This document shows, in pieces, positions 33,702 through 42,504 of a stretch of 64,000 nt of DNA. The stretch is taken from NCBI RefSeq assembly GCF_019799965.1, contig NZ_JABGCJ010000004.1, forward strand, positions 310,001-374,000, written 5' to 3'. The notes under the pieces were generated by a model. The model was given only the letters and a program-made list of their open reading frames with translations. It was not told the DNA's origin and ran no database searches. The stretch is from Modestobacter italicus (lineage in GTDB: Bacteria; Actinomycetota; Actinomycetes; Mycobacteriales; Geodermatophilaceae). The first letter of the stretch is position 1; every line of letters starts with the position of its first letter. Made by a program: the position numbers and the translations under genes.

Positions 33702-33737
33702 GGCGGTCGGGGCGCCCAGCCGGTCGCCCCGACCGCC
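33702..33737. terminator. bidirectional hairpin between small protein and tldE
   Basis: Perfect 13-base-pair stem, GGCGGTCGGGGCG (33702-33714) with its complement at 33725-33737, loop of ten. It begins seven bases after the plus-strand stop and ends two bases before the minus-strand stop, so it can serve both converging genes. Confidence 0.82.
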
Positions 33738-33739
33738 GC

Positions 33740-35128
33740 TCAGCTGGCCGGGCTGACCGAGCTCATGTTGAAGTCGGGCACCCGCAGCATCGGCATGGCC
33801 GCGCGGGTGAACCAGTCGTTCCACTCCCGCGGCAGCGTCCGCTCGGTGCGGCTGGCCTCGGTGGCGCGGCCCAGCAGGTCTACCGGCGACTCGTTGAAGC
33901 GGAAGTTGTTGACCGCGCCGGTGACCTCGCCGTTCTCGACCAGGAAGACGCCGTCCCGGGTCAGGCCGGTGACCAGCAGGGTCTGCGGGTCGACCTCGCG
34001 GATGTACCAGAGCGTGGTCAGCAGCAGACCGCGCTCGGTGCGGGCGACCGTCTCCGCCTGCGTGGCGGTGGCGTTCGGGTCCTCGAGCACCAGGTTGTCC
34101 AGTGCGGCCGTGGCCGGCGCGGTGGTCTTCAGGGCCCACGCGCGCGGCCGGATCAGGTTGGTGAGCACCCCGCCCGAGATCCAGTCGACCGCCGGGGTGG
34201 CCATGCCGTTGTCGAACACCGAGGCGCTGCCCGACGAGCCGCCGACCACCTGGAACGGCGAGGTCTCCAGCCCGGGGGCGTGCGGGTCGCTGCGCAGCGT
34301 CAGCGGCAGCTGGGCCAGCCGCTCGCCGATCCGGTTGCCGCCGCCGGCCTTGGCGTAGACGCTGCGGCCCTCGTCGGCGTCCCGGGCCTCCATCGACCAG
34401 TAGGCGACGATCATCAGGTCGCTGACCGTGGACGGCGGCAGCAGCGTCTCGTACCGCCCGGCAGGCAGCTCGATGCGCCGCTGCGACCAGGCCAGCTTCT
34501 GCTGCACCTCGGCGGCGAGGTCGGCCACCGAGACGTCGGTGAAGTCGCGGGTGCCGACGCCGGCCCAGACCGAACGGCCGAAGTCGGCGCTCTTGCCGTT
34601 GAGCTCCACCCGGCCGGTGGGCTGGTCGTGCCGCAGCCGCAGCCCGGTCGAGGTGCCCAGCCAGGTGGTGGCCATCTGGTGCTCGGCGAAGCCGAACAGC
34701 AGCTGGTCGCGGCTGCGGGCGTCGCCGAAGGCCTCACCGAGGGCGGGGGAGAAGTCGCGGAAGACGTCGATCGAGGTGGTCGCGGCCGGGGCGTCCCAGT
34801 CACCGGAGCCCGGCGGCGCCTCGCTGATCAGCGGCATGGCGTCCTCGGCCGGCCCGGCGTCCCGGGCGGCATGCTCGCTGGCGGCGACGAGCTCGGCGAT
34901 GTCCGGGGTCCCGGTACGGGCCACGGTGCCACTGGCCATCCCCGCGCCGCCGTCGACGAAGGAGATGACGACGACCTGCCGGGAGCGCATCGCGCCGTTG
35001 GTGGTCAGGCTGTTGCTCGCCCAGCGGAGGTTGGCCTCCGAGCTGTCGGTGACGTAGACGACTGCGCCGTCCGCCCGCGACGCCGCCAGCGCCTGCTCGA
35101 CGATCTCCTGCGGGGACATGGCGCTCAT
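33740..35128 (-). CDS. tldE: TldE/PmbA family metallopeptidase-related protein
   Basis: This 462-residue protein is the non-metal partner type of the TldD/TldE pair. It lacks the HExxxH zinc motif and shows PmbA/TldE landmarks: DGAVVYVTDSSEANLRWASNSLTTNG, the central GRYETLLPPSTVSDLMIVAYWSM and the C-terminal NFRFNESPVDLLGRATEASRTE. The partner TldD gene lies immediately upstream with a four-base ATGA overlap. In E. coli the heterodimer degrades unfolded peptides and matures microcin B17 and other peptides. Another start at M4 is possible. A peptide substrate in this organism is unknown. Confidence 0.9.
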   Translation of the reverse strand: MSAMSPQEIVEQALAASRADGAVVYVTDSSEANLRWASNSLTTNGAMRSRQVVVISFVDGGAGMASGTVARTGTPDIAELVAASEHAARDAGPAEDAMPLISEAPPGSGDWDAPAATTSIDVFRDFSPALGEAFGDARSRDQLLFGFAEHQMATTWLGTSTGLRLRHDQPTGRVELNGKSADFGRSVWAGVGTRDFTDVSVADLAAEVQQKLAWSQRRIELPAGRYETLLPPSTVSDLMIVAYWSMEARDADEGRSVYAKAGGGNRIGERLAQLPLTLRSDPHAPGLETSPFQVVGGSSGSASVFDNGMATPAVDWISGGVLTNLIRPRAWALKTTAPATAALDNLVLEDPNATATQAETVARTERGLLLTTLWYIREVDPQTLLVTGLTRDGVFLVENGEVTGAVNNFRFNESPVDLLGRATEASRTERTLPREWNDWFTRAAMPMLRVPDFNMSSVSPAS

Positions 35129-36636
35129 CGCCCACCCTCCTGCTTCGTGTTGAGGATGGTCGTGTTCTCGAACAGCGCGGTCGGGCAGCCGTGGCTGACC
35201 GGGGCCACCTGGCCGGGCTGCGCCTTGCCGCAGTTGAAGGCCCCACCGAGCACGTAGGTCTGCGGGCCACCGACCGCGGTCATCGAGCCCCAGAAGTCGG
35301 TGGTGGTCGCCTGGTAGGCGACGTCGCGGAGCTGACCGGCCAGCTTGCCGCCCTCGATCTTGTAGAACCGCTGCCCGGTGAACTGGAAGTTGTAGCGCTG
35401 CATGTCGATCGACCAGCTGTTGTCACCGAGGACGTAGACGCCGCGCTCGACCCCGCCGATGATCTCCTCGGTCGAGGGGCCGTCGGGCACCGGCTGCAGC
35501 GACACGTTCGCCATCCGCTGCACCGGCACGTGGGCGGCGGAGTCGGCGAACGCGCAGCCGTTGGAGCGCTCCACCCCGCGCAGCCGGGCCATGTTCCGGT
35601 CGACCTGGTAGCCGACCAGCACCCCGTCGCGGACCAGGTCCCACTGCTGGCCGGCGACGCCCTCGTCGTCCCAGCCGACGGTGGACAGGCCGTGCTCGGC
35701 GGTGCGGTCACCGGTGACGTTCATCAGCGGCGACCCGTACTGCAGGGTGCCCAGCTTGTCCACGGTCGCGAAGGACGTGCCGGCGTAGGCGGCCTCGTAG
35801 CCCAGCGCGCGGTCGAGCTCGGTGGCGTGGCCGACCGACTCGTGGATGGTCAGCCACAGGTTGGAGGGGTCGACCACCAGGTCGTAGCGGCCGGGGTCGA
35901 CCGAGGGGGCCTTGACCTTCTCGCGCAGCAGCTCGGGCAGCTCGGCCAGCTCGCCGCGCCAGTCCCAGCCGGCGCCGGTGAGGTACTCCCAGCCGCGGCC
36001 CACCGGCGGGGCGAGCGTGCGCATCGACTCGAAGCTGCCGGTGGCGCGGTCGACGGTGAGCGCGGTGAACTCCGGGTTCACCCGGACGCGCTGCTGCCGG
36101 GTGCGGGTGCCGGCCGTGTCGGCGTAGAACTTCTGCTCCTTGACCTGCATGACGCTGGACTGCACGTGCTCGACCCCGTCTGCGGCCAGCAGCTGCTCGG
36201 AGAGCTCGACCAGCAGCGCGGTCTTCTCCGCGTCCGGGACGGCGAACGGGTCGACCTCGTAGGCCGACACCCACTCCCCGTCGTACGCCGGCTCGGGGGC
36301 CAGCTCGACCCGGTCGGTGTTCATCGCCGCGGACACCTGGGCGACGGCGACGGCCTCCTCGGCCAGCCGGACCGCCTCGGCCGCGGTGAGCACGACGCCG
36401 GCCGCGAAGCCCCAGGTGCCCTCGTGCACGACACGGACGGCGAGGCCGAGGTCCTCGCCGTCGGCCAGGGCCTCCAGCCGGGCGTCGCGCAGCCGTACGG
36501 TCTGGGTGCGGATCCGCTCGACCCGGAGGTCGGCGTGCTCGCAGCCCAGGTCGACCGCGCGGGTCAGCGCCGCGTCGGCGAGCGCGGAGAGCGGGAGGGC
36601 GAGGAAGGACTCGTCGACGGAACGGGGCTGTGCCAC
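35125..36636 (-). CDS. tldD: TldD family zinc metalloprotease
   Basis: This 503-residue protein carries the HExxxH zinc site in WLTIHESVGHATELDRALG (about residues 265-275) followed by the GYEAAYAGTSFAT segment, and the downstream CAFADSAAHVP, all typical of TldD. It forms a barrel with TldE and cleaves extended peptides threaded through it. It starts at GTG 36634-36636. It is the first gene of the tldD-tldE operon; translation is coupled by overlap. The C-terminal GAFNCGKAQPGQVAPVSHGCPTALF is a family feature. Confidence 0.93.
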   Translation of the reverse strand: MAQPRSVDESFLALPLSALADAALTRAVDLGCEHADLRVERIRTQTVRLRDARLEALADGEDLGLAVRVVHEGTWGFAAGVVLTAAEAVRLAEEAVAVAQVSAAMNTDRVELAPEPAYDGEWVSAYEVDPFAVPDAEKTALLVELSEQLLAADGVEHVQSSVMQVKEQKFYADTAGTRTRQQRVRVNPEFTALTVDRATGSFESMRTLAPPVGRGWEYLTGAGWDWRGELAELPELLREKVKAPSVDPGRYDLVVDPSNLWLTIHESVGHATELDRALGYEAAYAGTSFATVDKLGTLQYGSPLMNVTGDRTAEHGLSTVGWDDEGVAGQQWDLVRDGVLVGYQVDRNMARLRGVERSNGCAFADSAAHVPVQRMANVSLQPVPDGPSTEEIIGGVERGVYVLGDNSWSIDMQRYNFQFTGQRFYKIEGGKLAGQLRDVAYQATTTDFWGSMTAVGGPQTYVLGGAFNCGKAQPGQVAPVSHGCPTALFENTTILNTKQEGGR

Positions 36637-36717
36637 GGGTGCGTGTCTACCAGCCCGGTCCGACCGGACGCACCGGAGTTGGTGAGCCGCGCTACAGATC
36701 GCTGCCCCGAGACTGCG

Positions 36718-37056
36718 TCAGTGCAGGTGCCGCTGCCAGTCGGCCGGCACCCGGCCGGCGGGGCCGGGGACCGGCTGGCCGTCCGGGTGCGCGTGCGGCG
36801 GGGCGAGCACCGGCCCGGCACCGAACTGCTCGGCGCCGTAGTCCCAGAACCAGTCCTCGCCCGGCTCGTAGCTCTGCGCGATGCGGTGACCGGTCTCCGC
36901 GGCGTGGTGCGACGCGTGCTGGGACGGTGACGAGTCGCAGCACCCGACGTGCCCACAGGCGGCGCAGCGGCGCAGGTGCAGCCACCAGCTGCCGCTGCCG
37001 TCGCACTCGAGGCACCCGGTACCGCTCGGCGGCACGGTCGGGTCGATCTGGTCCAT
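36718..37056 (-). CDS. UBP-type zinc finger protein
   Basis: The 112-residue protein consists of one UBP (ZnF-UBP) domain: GCLECDGSGSWWLHLRRCAACGHVGCCDSSPSQHASHHAAETGHRIAQSYEP, whose Cys/His pattern (CxxC, CxxCGxxxC, HxxxHxxxTGH) binds three zinc ions in eukaryotic homologues. The end is a proline-rich tail. Bacterial versions are common in actinobacteria, where no ubiquitin partner is expected, so the usual binding pocket must serve another ligand; the function is unknown. It precedes the TldD gene leftward by 81 bases but is probably a separate unit. Confidence 0.88.
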   Translation of the reverse strand: MDQIDPTVPPSGTGCLECDGSGSWWLHLRRCAACGHVGCCDSSPSQHASHHAAETGHRIAQSYEPGEDWFWDYGAEQFGAGPVLAPPHAHPDGQPVPGPAGRVPADWQRHLH

Positions 37057-37234
37057 CGGGGCTCCTCGGGTCCGGCGTCCGGGCGCCGTGATCGTGCCCT
37101 GCCCGGGACGGCCGGGGCAACGACGGCCGGCACCGCCGCCGCTGTGCGCCTACCGCTGGTCGCGACGCGGCGGACCGACGATGCGCGCACACCGGCCGGT
37201 TGCAGACCCGCGGCCGAGGGGTAACCCGGCCGGC

Positions 37235-38041
37235 ATGACCGCACCCGGGGACGACGACGTCACGCTCACCTTCGGCGGCACCGCCACGACGCTGCTGCGG
37301 ATCGGGCCGTTCACCCTGCTGACCGACCCGAACTTCCTGCACCGCGGCCAGTGGGCGCACCTGGGCTACGGGCTGCGCAGCAGGCGGCTGACCGACCCGG
37401 CGCTCGTGCCGGCGCAGCTGCCGGCACTGGACGCCGTCCTGCTCAGCCACATGCACGGCGACCACTGGGACCGGGTCGCCACGAAGGCGCTGCCCAAGGA
37501 GACCCCGGTGGTCACCACGCCCGAGGCCGCCGGCTGCCTGGCGAAGCGGGGGTTCACCGACACGTCGGACCTGCGGCCGTGGCAGACCCACGAGCTCACC
37601 CGGGGCGACACCACCCTGCGGATCACCAGCGTCCCGGGCGTCCACGGGCCCGGCCCGTTGGCCCGGCTGCTGCCCCAGGTGATGGGCAGCGTGCTGGAGC
37701 TGGTCCGCGGCGGGCAGGTGACCTGGCGCGGCTACGTCAGCGGCGACACCCTGTTCCGGCCGGTGCTCGGTGAGGTGCTGCAGCGGTGCGGGCCGCTGGA
37801 CGTGCTGATCCCGCACCTGGGCGGCACCAAGGTCGCCGGCATCACGGTGACGATGGACGCCCGGCAGGGCGCCGACCTGGTCGAGCTGCTGCGGCCGCCG
37901 GTCACCGTGCCCGTCCACTACGACGACTACGGCCTCTTCAAGAGCCCGCTGGGCGACTTCGTCGCCGAGGTCGCCGCCCGCCGGGCCCCCGGCGAGGTGC
38001 GCACCGTCGGCCGCGGCCAGACGATCTCGCTGCGCGCCTGA
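37235..38041 (+). CDS. metallo-beta-lactamase fold hydrolase
   Basis: ATG 37235 gives 268 residues; the upstream open frame is not supported. The domain opens with TFGGTATTLLRIGPFTLLTDPNF and carries the metal motif LLSHMHGDHWD (HxHxDH), with His in VPVHYDDYG and Asp in VSGDTLF completing the two-metal site. It belongs to the UlaG/YfhI-like branch of MBL-fold hydrolases that act on lactones, lipids or nucleotides. The substrate cannot be told. It stands alone, followed after 122 bases by a secreted protein gene. Confidence 0.88.
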   Translation: MTAPGDDDVTLTFGGTATTLLRIGPFTLLTDPNFLHRGQWAHLGYGLRSRRLTDPALVPAQLPALDAVLLSHMHGDHWDRVATKALPKETPVVTTPEAAGCLAKRGFTDTSDLRPWQTHELTRGDTTLRITSVPGVHGPGPLARLLPQVMGSVLELVRGGQVTWRGYVSGDTLFRPVLGEVLQRCGPLDVLIPHLGGTKVAGITVTMDARQGADLVELLRPPVTVPVHYDDYGLFKSPLGDFVAEVAARRAPGEVRTVGRGQTISLRA

Positions 38042-38163
38042 TCCACCCCGGGGATGAGCCGCTGAGCTGGGCAGATCACCCCACCGGCCGACGCCCGCTG
38101 ACGGCGTCCGGCCCGACGCTGGTCCGGCCACCGACCGGTGGCGGGAACGAGCGGAGGCACCCG

Positions 38164-38643
38164 GTGGTCAGCACGAAGAAGGTCGTCCTCGGCGCGGTGA
38201 CGGCGCTGATCGGCGTGATCGGGGCGGGCGCTGCCGCGCTCGCGGTCACCATGCCCTCCGGCGTACACGGGCCGGGGGCGGTGCTCGCCGAGCTGCAGGG
38301 GCACACCGACACCTCCGACCACGCCACCGCCGAGGCCGCGCCCCGCGCCGACGTGCCGGGCTGGACCCGGGACCTGGGCACCGACGTCGTCGTGGTGCGG
38401 CCCGGCGAGGCCGCCGGCTTCGACGATGGCAACGTGCGGACCGACATGACGCTGCCCGGCGGGACGACGCTGCCGGCCGACTGCACTGCGCTGGACCAGG
38501 TCGGGATGCCCTGGGACGGCGGTGGCCGGTGGCCCGACCTCGGTGGCACCGCCCAGCTGTGCGACGGCTGGGTCACCGTCGTGCTGGACGACCACCTCTA
38601 CGCCTGGACCGCCGACGACCTGCTGGCCGAGGCCCGCGGCTGA
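38164..38643 (+). CDS. uncharacterised secreted or membrane-anchored protein, 159 residues
   Basis: GTG 38164, preceded by GGAGG, starts a protein with an N-terminal hydrophobic segment (VVLGAVTALIGVIGAGAAALAV) that could be a signal anchor or a signal peptide. The outer part has two Cys (DCTALDQ and AQLCDGW) that may form a disulfide, and a closing beta-like GWVTVVLDDHLYAWTADDLLAE. I do not recognise the family. It lies 47 bases before the cupin gene, and the two may be co-transcribed. Confidence 0.7.
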   Translation: MVSTKKVVLGAVTALIGVIGAGAAALAVTMPSGVHGPGAVLAELQGHTDTSDHATAEAAPRADVPGWTRDLGTDVVVVRPGEAAGFDDGNVRTDMTLPGGTTLPADCTALDQVGMPWDGGGRWPDLGGTAQLCDGWVTVVLDDHLYAWTADDLLAEARG

Positions 38644-38690
38644 CCCCGGCTGTCGTGCATGGCCGGGCGGATCCCGGGCACGACCGGACG

Positions 38691-39077
38691 ATGGAACCCG
38701 TGGTCCGCGACAGTGCGGAGGTCGACGCCGAGACCTGGGACGACCCGGTGCGGGGCAGGGTGTCCTTCCGGGTGCTGTTCAGCCAGGACCGGACGCCGAC
38801 GGCCGCCCTCTACACCGGGCTGACCGAGCTGCCCCCCGACGGCTGGCTGGGCCTGCACCGGCACACCGCCACCGAGGTCTACCACCTGATCGAAGGCACC
38901 GGCGTCGTCGTCCTGGACGGCGTGGAGCACCCGGTCGCCGCCGGCTCGGCGGTGTTCATCCCCGGCGACGCCGAGCACGGCATCCGCAACACCGGCGAGG
39001 GTCCGCTGCGGTTCGTCTACGCCTTCCCGACCGACTCCTTCGACGACGTGCGTTACCGCTTCTCCGCGGAGGAGTGA
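38691..39077 (+). CDS. single-domain cupin protein
   Basis: ATG 38691 gives 128 residues; the longer frame begins inside the preceding gene and is rejected. The cupin barrel carries metal motif 1 as GWLGLHRHTATEVYHLIEGTG and motif 2 as PGDAEHGIRNTG. Two His and a Glu of motif 1 and the His of motif 2 are the metal ligands. Single-domain cupins of this size bind metals and often isomerise or oxygenate small molecules or bind sugars; the reaction is not predictable. It is next to a secreted protein upstream and converges on the amidohydrolase. Confidence 0.85.
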   Translation: MEPVVRDSAEVDAETWDDPVRGRVSFRVLFSQDRTPTAALYTGLTELPPDGWLGLHRHTATEVYHLIEGTGVVVLDGVEHPVAAGSAVFIPGDAEHGIRNTGEGPLRFVYAFPTDSFDDVRYRFSAEE

Positions 39078-39086
39078 CGCCCGGCC

Positions 39087-40379
39087 TCAGCGGCCGGCGA
39101 GCCGCATCGCCCGGGTCTGCACGTCGGCGCGCAGCTCCGCCTCGTCGACCGTGGTCGACCCCCCGTCGGCGACGACCCGCCGCCCGCCGACCCAGGTGTC
39201 GCGCACGTGCCGGGAGCCCACCGACCAGACCAGGTGGGTCAGCAGGTCGGTGACCTCACCGACCGGCACGAACGCGATGTCCTCGGTGTCCACGTGCACC
39301 AGGTCCGCGCGGCGCCCGGCGGTCAGCTGGCCGAGGTCGTCGCGGCCGATCGCCGCGGCCGCCCCTCCGGTGGCCAGCCAGAACGCCTCCGGCGCGGTGA
39401 GCGCGGTGGCGTCCCGCTCGCGCAGCCGGGCCAGCTGAGCGGCCAGCCGGAGGTCCTCGAACAGGTCGAGGTTGTCGTTGGACGCCGGGCCGTCGGTGCC
39501 CATGCCCACCCGGATGCCCAGGTCGAGCATGTCGCGCAGCCGGGCGGTGCCGCTGGCCAGCTTGGTGTTGCTGCCCGGGCAGTGCGCCACCGCGACGTCG
39601 TACTCCCGCCACAGCTCCAGGTCGCCGTCGTCCATGTGCACGCAGTGGGCGCCCAGCACCCGGCCGCCGAGCACGTCGTGGGCGGCCAGCAGCTGCGGCA
39701 CGCTCTGCCCGTGCCGCGCCAGCAGGTCGGCGCCCTCGGTGGAGGTCTCCGCGACGTGGGTGGTCAGCAGCATCCCGTGCTCGCGGGCCACCTCGGCGGC
39801 CTGGGTGAGCACCGGCAGCGGCACGGTGTAGGCCGAGTGCGGGCCGATGCCCCACTCGACCTGGTCGTCGCCGGTGCCGGCGGAGGCGGCGGCACGGGCG
39901 AGCTGCTCGTCGAAGCTGCCGAACCCGGGCAGCCCGATCAGCGCGTGGGTGATCAGCCCGCGCGCCCCGGTGCGCCGCACGGCCGCGGCCATCCGGTCGG
40001 GGTGGAAGTACATCTCCACGCTGGTGGTGACGCCGTGCCGCAGCATCTCCGCCGAAGCCGCGGTCATCGCGACCTCGACGTCCTCGGGGGTGAGCCGGGC
40101 CTCCCGGGGCCACATGACCTCGTTGAGCCAGCGGTCCAGCGGCAGCCCCTCGCCCTGACCGCGGAACAGCACCATCGGCGCGTGCGAGTGGGTGTTGACC
40201 ATGCCGGGGGTGAGCACCCCGGGCAGCGCGGTGACCTCGGCGTCCGGGGCCTCCGGCGCCTCGGCGGCCGGGCCGACCCAGGTGATCAGACCGCCCTCGA
40301 CGTCCAGCACGGCGTCGGGGAAGACGGTGCCGGCGCGGTCCCCGACCACGACGGCGCGGGCCGTGAAGCGCTGCACCAT
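39087..40379 (-). CDS. amidohydrolase, SAH/MTA deaminase-like
   Basis: ATG 40377-40379 gives 430 residues. The metal-dependent hydrolase motifs are NTHSHAPMVLFRG (HxH), GIGPHSAYT, TTHVAETSTE (His, Glu), HCVHMDD and the Asp in GTDGPASNDNLDLFEDLR. This set matches the TrzN/SsnA/MtaD subgroup, whose members deaminate S-adenosylhomocysteine, 5'-methylthioadenosine or guanine-type substrates. Deamination of adenosyl compounds would remove by-products of SAM use, in keeping with the metY-metX genes elsewhere in the window. The subgroup assignment is by motif; the true substrate is uncertain. Confidence 0.85.
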   Translation of the reverse strand: MVQRFTARAVVVGDRAGTVFPDAVLDVEGGLITWVGPAAEAPEAPDAEVTALPGVLTPGMVNTHSHAPMVLFRGQGEGLPLDRWLNEVMWPREARLTPEDVEVAMTAASAEMLRHGVTTSVEMYFHPDRMAAAVRRTGARGLITHALIGLPGFGSFDEQLARAAASAGTGDDQVEWGIGPHSAYTVPLPVLTQAAEVAREHGMLLTTHVAETSTEGADLLARHGQSVPQLLAAHDVLGGRVLGAHCVHMDDGDLELWREYDVAVAHCPGSNTKLASGTARLRDMLDLGIRVGMGTDGPASNDNLDLFEDLRLAAQLARLRERDATALTAPEAFWLATGGAAAAIGRDDLGQLTAGRRADLVHVDTEDIAFVPVGEVTDLLTHLVWSVGSRHVRDTWVGGRRVVADGGSTTVDEAELRADVQTRAMRLAGR

Positions 40380-40450
40380 GGCTGCAGACCCTACGGTCGC
40401 CCCGGCCCGGCAGCAGCACGGCACACAGCCTGCGCCGTTACCGTGGGCGC

Positions 40451-41128
40451 ATGTCCGTCCTCGCCGCTGCCGCGTCCGACGAAGGCGGGATCACCGGCTT
40501 CCTGCTCGACATCATCGACAAGCTGGGGGCGGTGGGCGTCGGCCTGACCATCCTCATCGAGACGGTCATCCCGCCGATCCCCAGCGAGGCGGTGCTCGGT
40601 GCCGCCGGGGTGCTGATCAACGACGGCCGGATGTCGATCGTCCCGGTGATCATCTGGGCGACCGTCGGTTCGGTGCTCGGCGCCACGATCCTGTACTGGG
40701 TGGGGCGGCTGCTCGGTCCCCGCCGGTCACACGCCTTCCTCGACCGGCTGCCGCTGGTCGAGACCGCCGACGTCGACCGCACCTTCGAGTGGTTCGCCCG
40801 CCACGGGCGGGGCGCGGTGTTCTTCGGCCGGATGGTGCCCATCGTGCGCAGCTTCGTCTCGGTGCCCGCCGGCGTGGTGAAGATGCCGTTCTGGCAGTTC
40901 CTGCTGTTCACCACCGGCGGGAGCCTGCTCTGGAACTGCCTGCTCATCGGGCTGGGCGTGGCCGCCGGCGACTTCGTGCAGGCCAACCTGCAGTACCTGG
41001 ACTACGCGGTGGTGGTCGTCGTCATCGCGGCGGTGGCCTGGTTCGTCTACAAGAAGGTGACCGGGCGGTACCGCCGCCCGGCGGACGCGGGCCAGGACCT
41101 GCCCCTGGAGCACGAGGACCGGGCGTGA
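40451..41128 (+). CDS. DedA family membrane protein
   Basis: This 225-residue protein has the DedA/VTT pattern: a leading amphipathic stretch (LGAVGVGLTILIETVIPPIPSEAVLGAAG) with the conserved Glu-Pro motif, and GRMVPIVRSFVSVPAGVVKM with the Arg of the flippase-like motif. Four to five membrane helices are visible, the last followed by a basic tail. DedA proteins act in phospholipid movement (polyprenyl-phosphate or phosphatidylethanolamine flipping) and membrane homeostasis. Its stop overlaps the HAD gene start (GTGA), so it leads a three-gene operon. Confidence 0.9.
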   Translation: MSVLAAAASDEGGITGFLLDIIDKLGAVGVGLTILIETVIPPIPSEAVLGAAGVLINDGRMSIVPVIIWATVGSVLGATILYWVGRLLGPRRSHAFLDRLPLVETADVDRTFEWFARHGRGAVFFGRMVPIVRSFVSVPAGVVKMPFWQFLLFTTGGSLLWNCLLIGLGVAAGDFVQANLQYLDYAVVVVVIAAVAWFVYKKVTGRYRRPADAGQDLPLEHEDRA

Positions 41129-41805
41129 CCGGCCCCCGGACCCGGCCGGACGTCGTCGCCTTCGACGTCAACGAGACACTGCTCGACCTCGCCCCGGTCG
41201 GCGCGGCCCTGGCCGAGCAGGGCAGCTCCGCCGACCAGCTGCCCGCGGTGTTCTCCCAGGCGCTGCTCACCGGTTTCGCCGCCACCACGGCCGGCACCTG
41301 GTTCCCCTTCCGGGCCGCGTTCGAGACCTCGGTCGCGCAGGTGACCGGGCTGCCGTCGTCCGCCTGCTCGGCGGTGGCCGACGCGTTCCTGGAGATGTCC
41401 CCGCACCCGGACGTCGAGCCGGCGTTCCGGCGGCTGACCGACGCCGGGGTGCGCGTGGTGACGCTCAGCCACGGGTCGCCCGGGGTCGCCGAGGCGGGGC
41501 TCACCCGCGGCGGGCTGACGGCGCTGGTGGAGCGCACGCTGACCTCGGAGTCCATCCGTGCCTGGAAGCCCGCCCGGGAGGCCTACCTGTGGGCGGCCGG
41601 GGTCTGCGGGGTGGCGCCGGAGCGGATGGCGCTGGTGGCGGCGCACTCGTGGGACGTGCTCGGCGCGGGCCGCGCCGGCCTGACCACCGGCTTCACCTCC
41701 GGCCGCTCGGAGCAGGTGTTCGCCGAGGTGTACGACCCGCCGCACGTGCAGGGCAGCTCGCTCGTCGAGGTGGTCGAGGCGCTGCTCGCGCTGCCGCCGG
41801 CGTGA
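41125..41805 (+). CDS. haloacid dehalogenase type II-like HAD hydrolase
   Basis: GTG 41125 sits in the DedA stop (GTGA). The 226-residue HAD protein has the nucleophile motif FDVNETLLDL (Asp first), motif II VVTLSHGS, motif III Lys in RAWKPAREAY and motif IV near VAAHSWDVLGAGRAG. The WK-P and SWDV residues match the L-2-haloacid dehalogenase group, which removes halide from 2-haloalkanoic acids; many members, though, are phosphatases. It is followed with a GTGA overlap by an alpha/beta hydrolase, so the three genes are one operon. Confidence 0.87.
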   Translation: MTGPRTRPDVVAFDVNETLLDLAPVGAALAEQGSSADQLPAVFSQALLTGFAATTAGTWFPFRAAFETSVAQVTGLPSSACSAVADAFLEMSPHPDVEPAFRRLTDAGVRVVTLSHGSPGVAEAGLTRGGLTALVERTLTSESIRAWKPAREAYLWAAGVCGVAPERMALVAAHSWDVLGAGRAGLTTGFTSGRSEQVFAEVYDPPHVQGSSLVEVVEALLALPPA

Positions 41806-42428
41806 CGACCCAGGACGTCCCCACCCCGCTGGGCCCGGCCCGGGTGCACCGCAGCGAGCCGGACGGCGACGTGCGCGGCACCCTGCTGCTGGGCCACGGC
41901 GCCGGTGCCGGCAGCGGCACCGCCGACCTGCTGGCCGTCGCGGACGCCGCCTGCGCGGCCGGCTGGGCGGTGCTGCGGGTCGACCAGCCGTGGGTGGTGG
42001 CCGGCCGGCGGATCGCCCCGGCCCCGGCCCGGCTGGACGAGGGCTGGACGGCGGTGCTCGCCCAGCTGCGCGCCGACGGCCGGCTCACCGGGCCGGTGGT
42101 GTTCGGCGGCCGCAGCGCCGGGGCCCGGGTGGCCTGCCGCACCGCCGTCTCCCTCGACGCCGCCGGGGTGCTGGCGCTGGCCTTCCCGCTGCACCCGCCG
42201 GGCAAGCCGGAGAAGAGCCGCGCCGACGAGCTGCGGCAGGTCGAGGTCCCGCTGCTGGTGGTGCAGGGGGAGGGCGACGCGTTCGGGCGGCCCGCCGAGG
42301 TGGCGGCCGCACTCGCGGGTCACCCCGGGCGGGTGCAGGCCGTCCTCGGCGACCACGGGCTGAAGAAGGACCCTGCCGCCGTCGCCACCGCCGTCGTCGG
42401 CTGGCTGCGCACGCTCGCTCCGACCTGA
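41802..42428 (+). CDS. alpha/beta hydrolase (KANL3/Tex30-like dienelactone hydrolase type)
   Basis: GTG 41802 overlaps the HAD stop (GTGA). The 208-residue protein is compact: TLLLGHGAGAGSGTADLL near the oxyanion hole, nucleophile Ser in VFGGRSAGARVA, Asp in VVQGEGDAFG and catalytic His in GDHGLKKDP. The GGRSxG elbow and short lid-less length match bacterial relatives of KANSL3/Tex30. The substrate is unknown. It ends the DedA-HAD-hydrolase operon, and a hairpin (42429-42447) follows its stop directly. Confidence 0.86.
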   Translation: MTTQDVPTPLGPARVHRSEPDGDVRGTLLLGHGAGAGSGTADLLAVADAACAAGWAVLRVDQPWVVAGRRIAPAPARLDEGWTAVLAQLRADGRLTGPVVFGGRSAGARVACRTAVSLDAAGVLALAFPLHPPGKPEKSRADELRQVEVPLLVVQGEGDAFGRPAEVAAALAGHPGRVQAVLGDHGLKKDPAAVATAVVGWLRTLAPT

Positions 42429-42447
42429 CCGCGGGGCGTCCCCGCGG
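42429..42447 (+). terminator. short hairpin after the DedA operon
   Basis: CCGCGGGG (42429-42436) and CCCCGCGG (42440-42447) pair around CGT, directly after the hydrolase stop codon. With no T-run, it is a plausible but weak terminator. Confidence 0.55.
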
Positions 42448-42504
42448 CGGAGCCGGCCCCCGCACCGGTGTCGGCACAGGGGGACCGACGCCGGGCCGGC
42501 GGGG

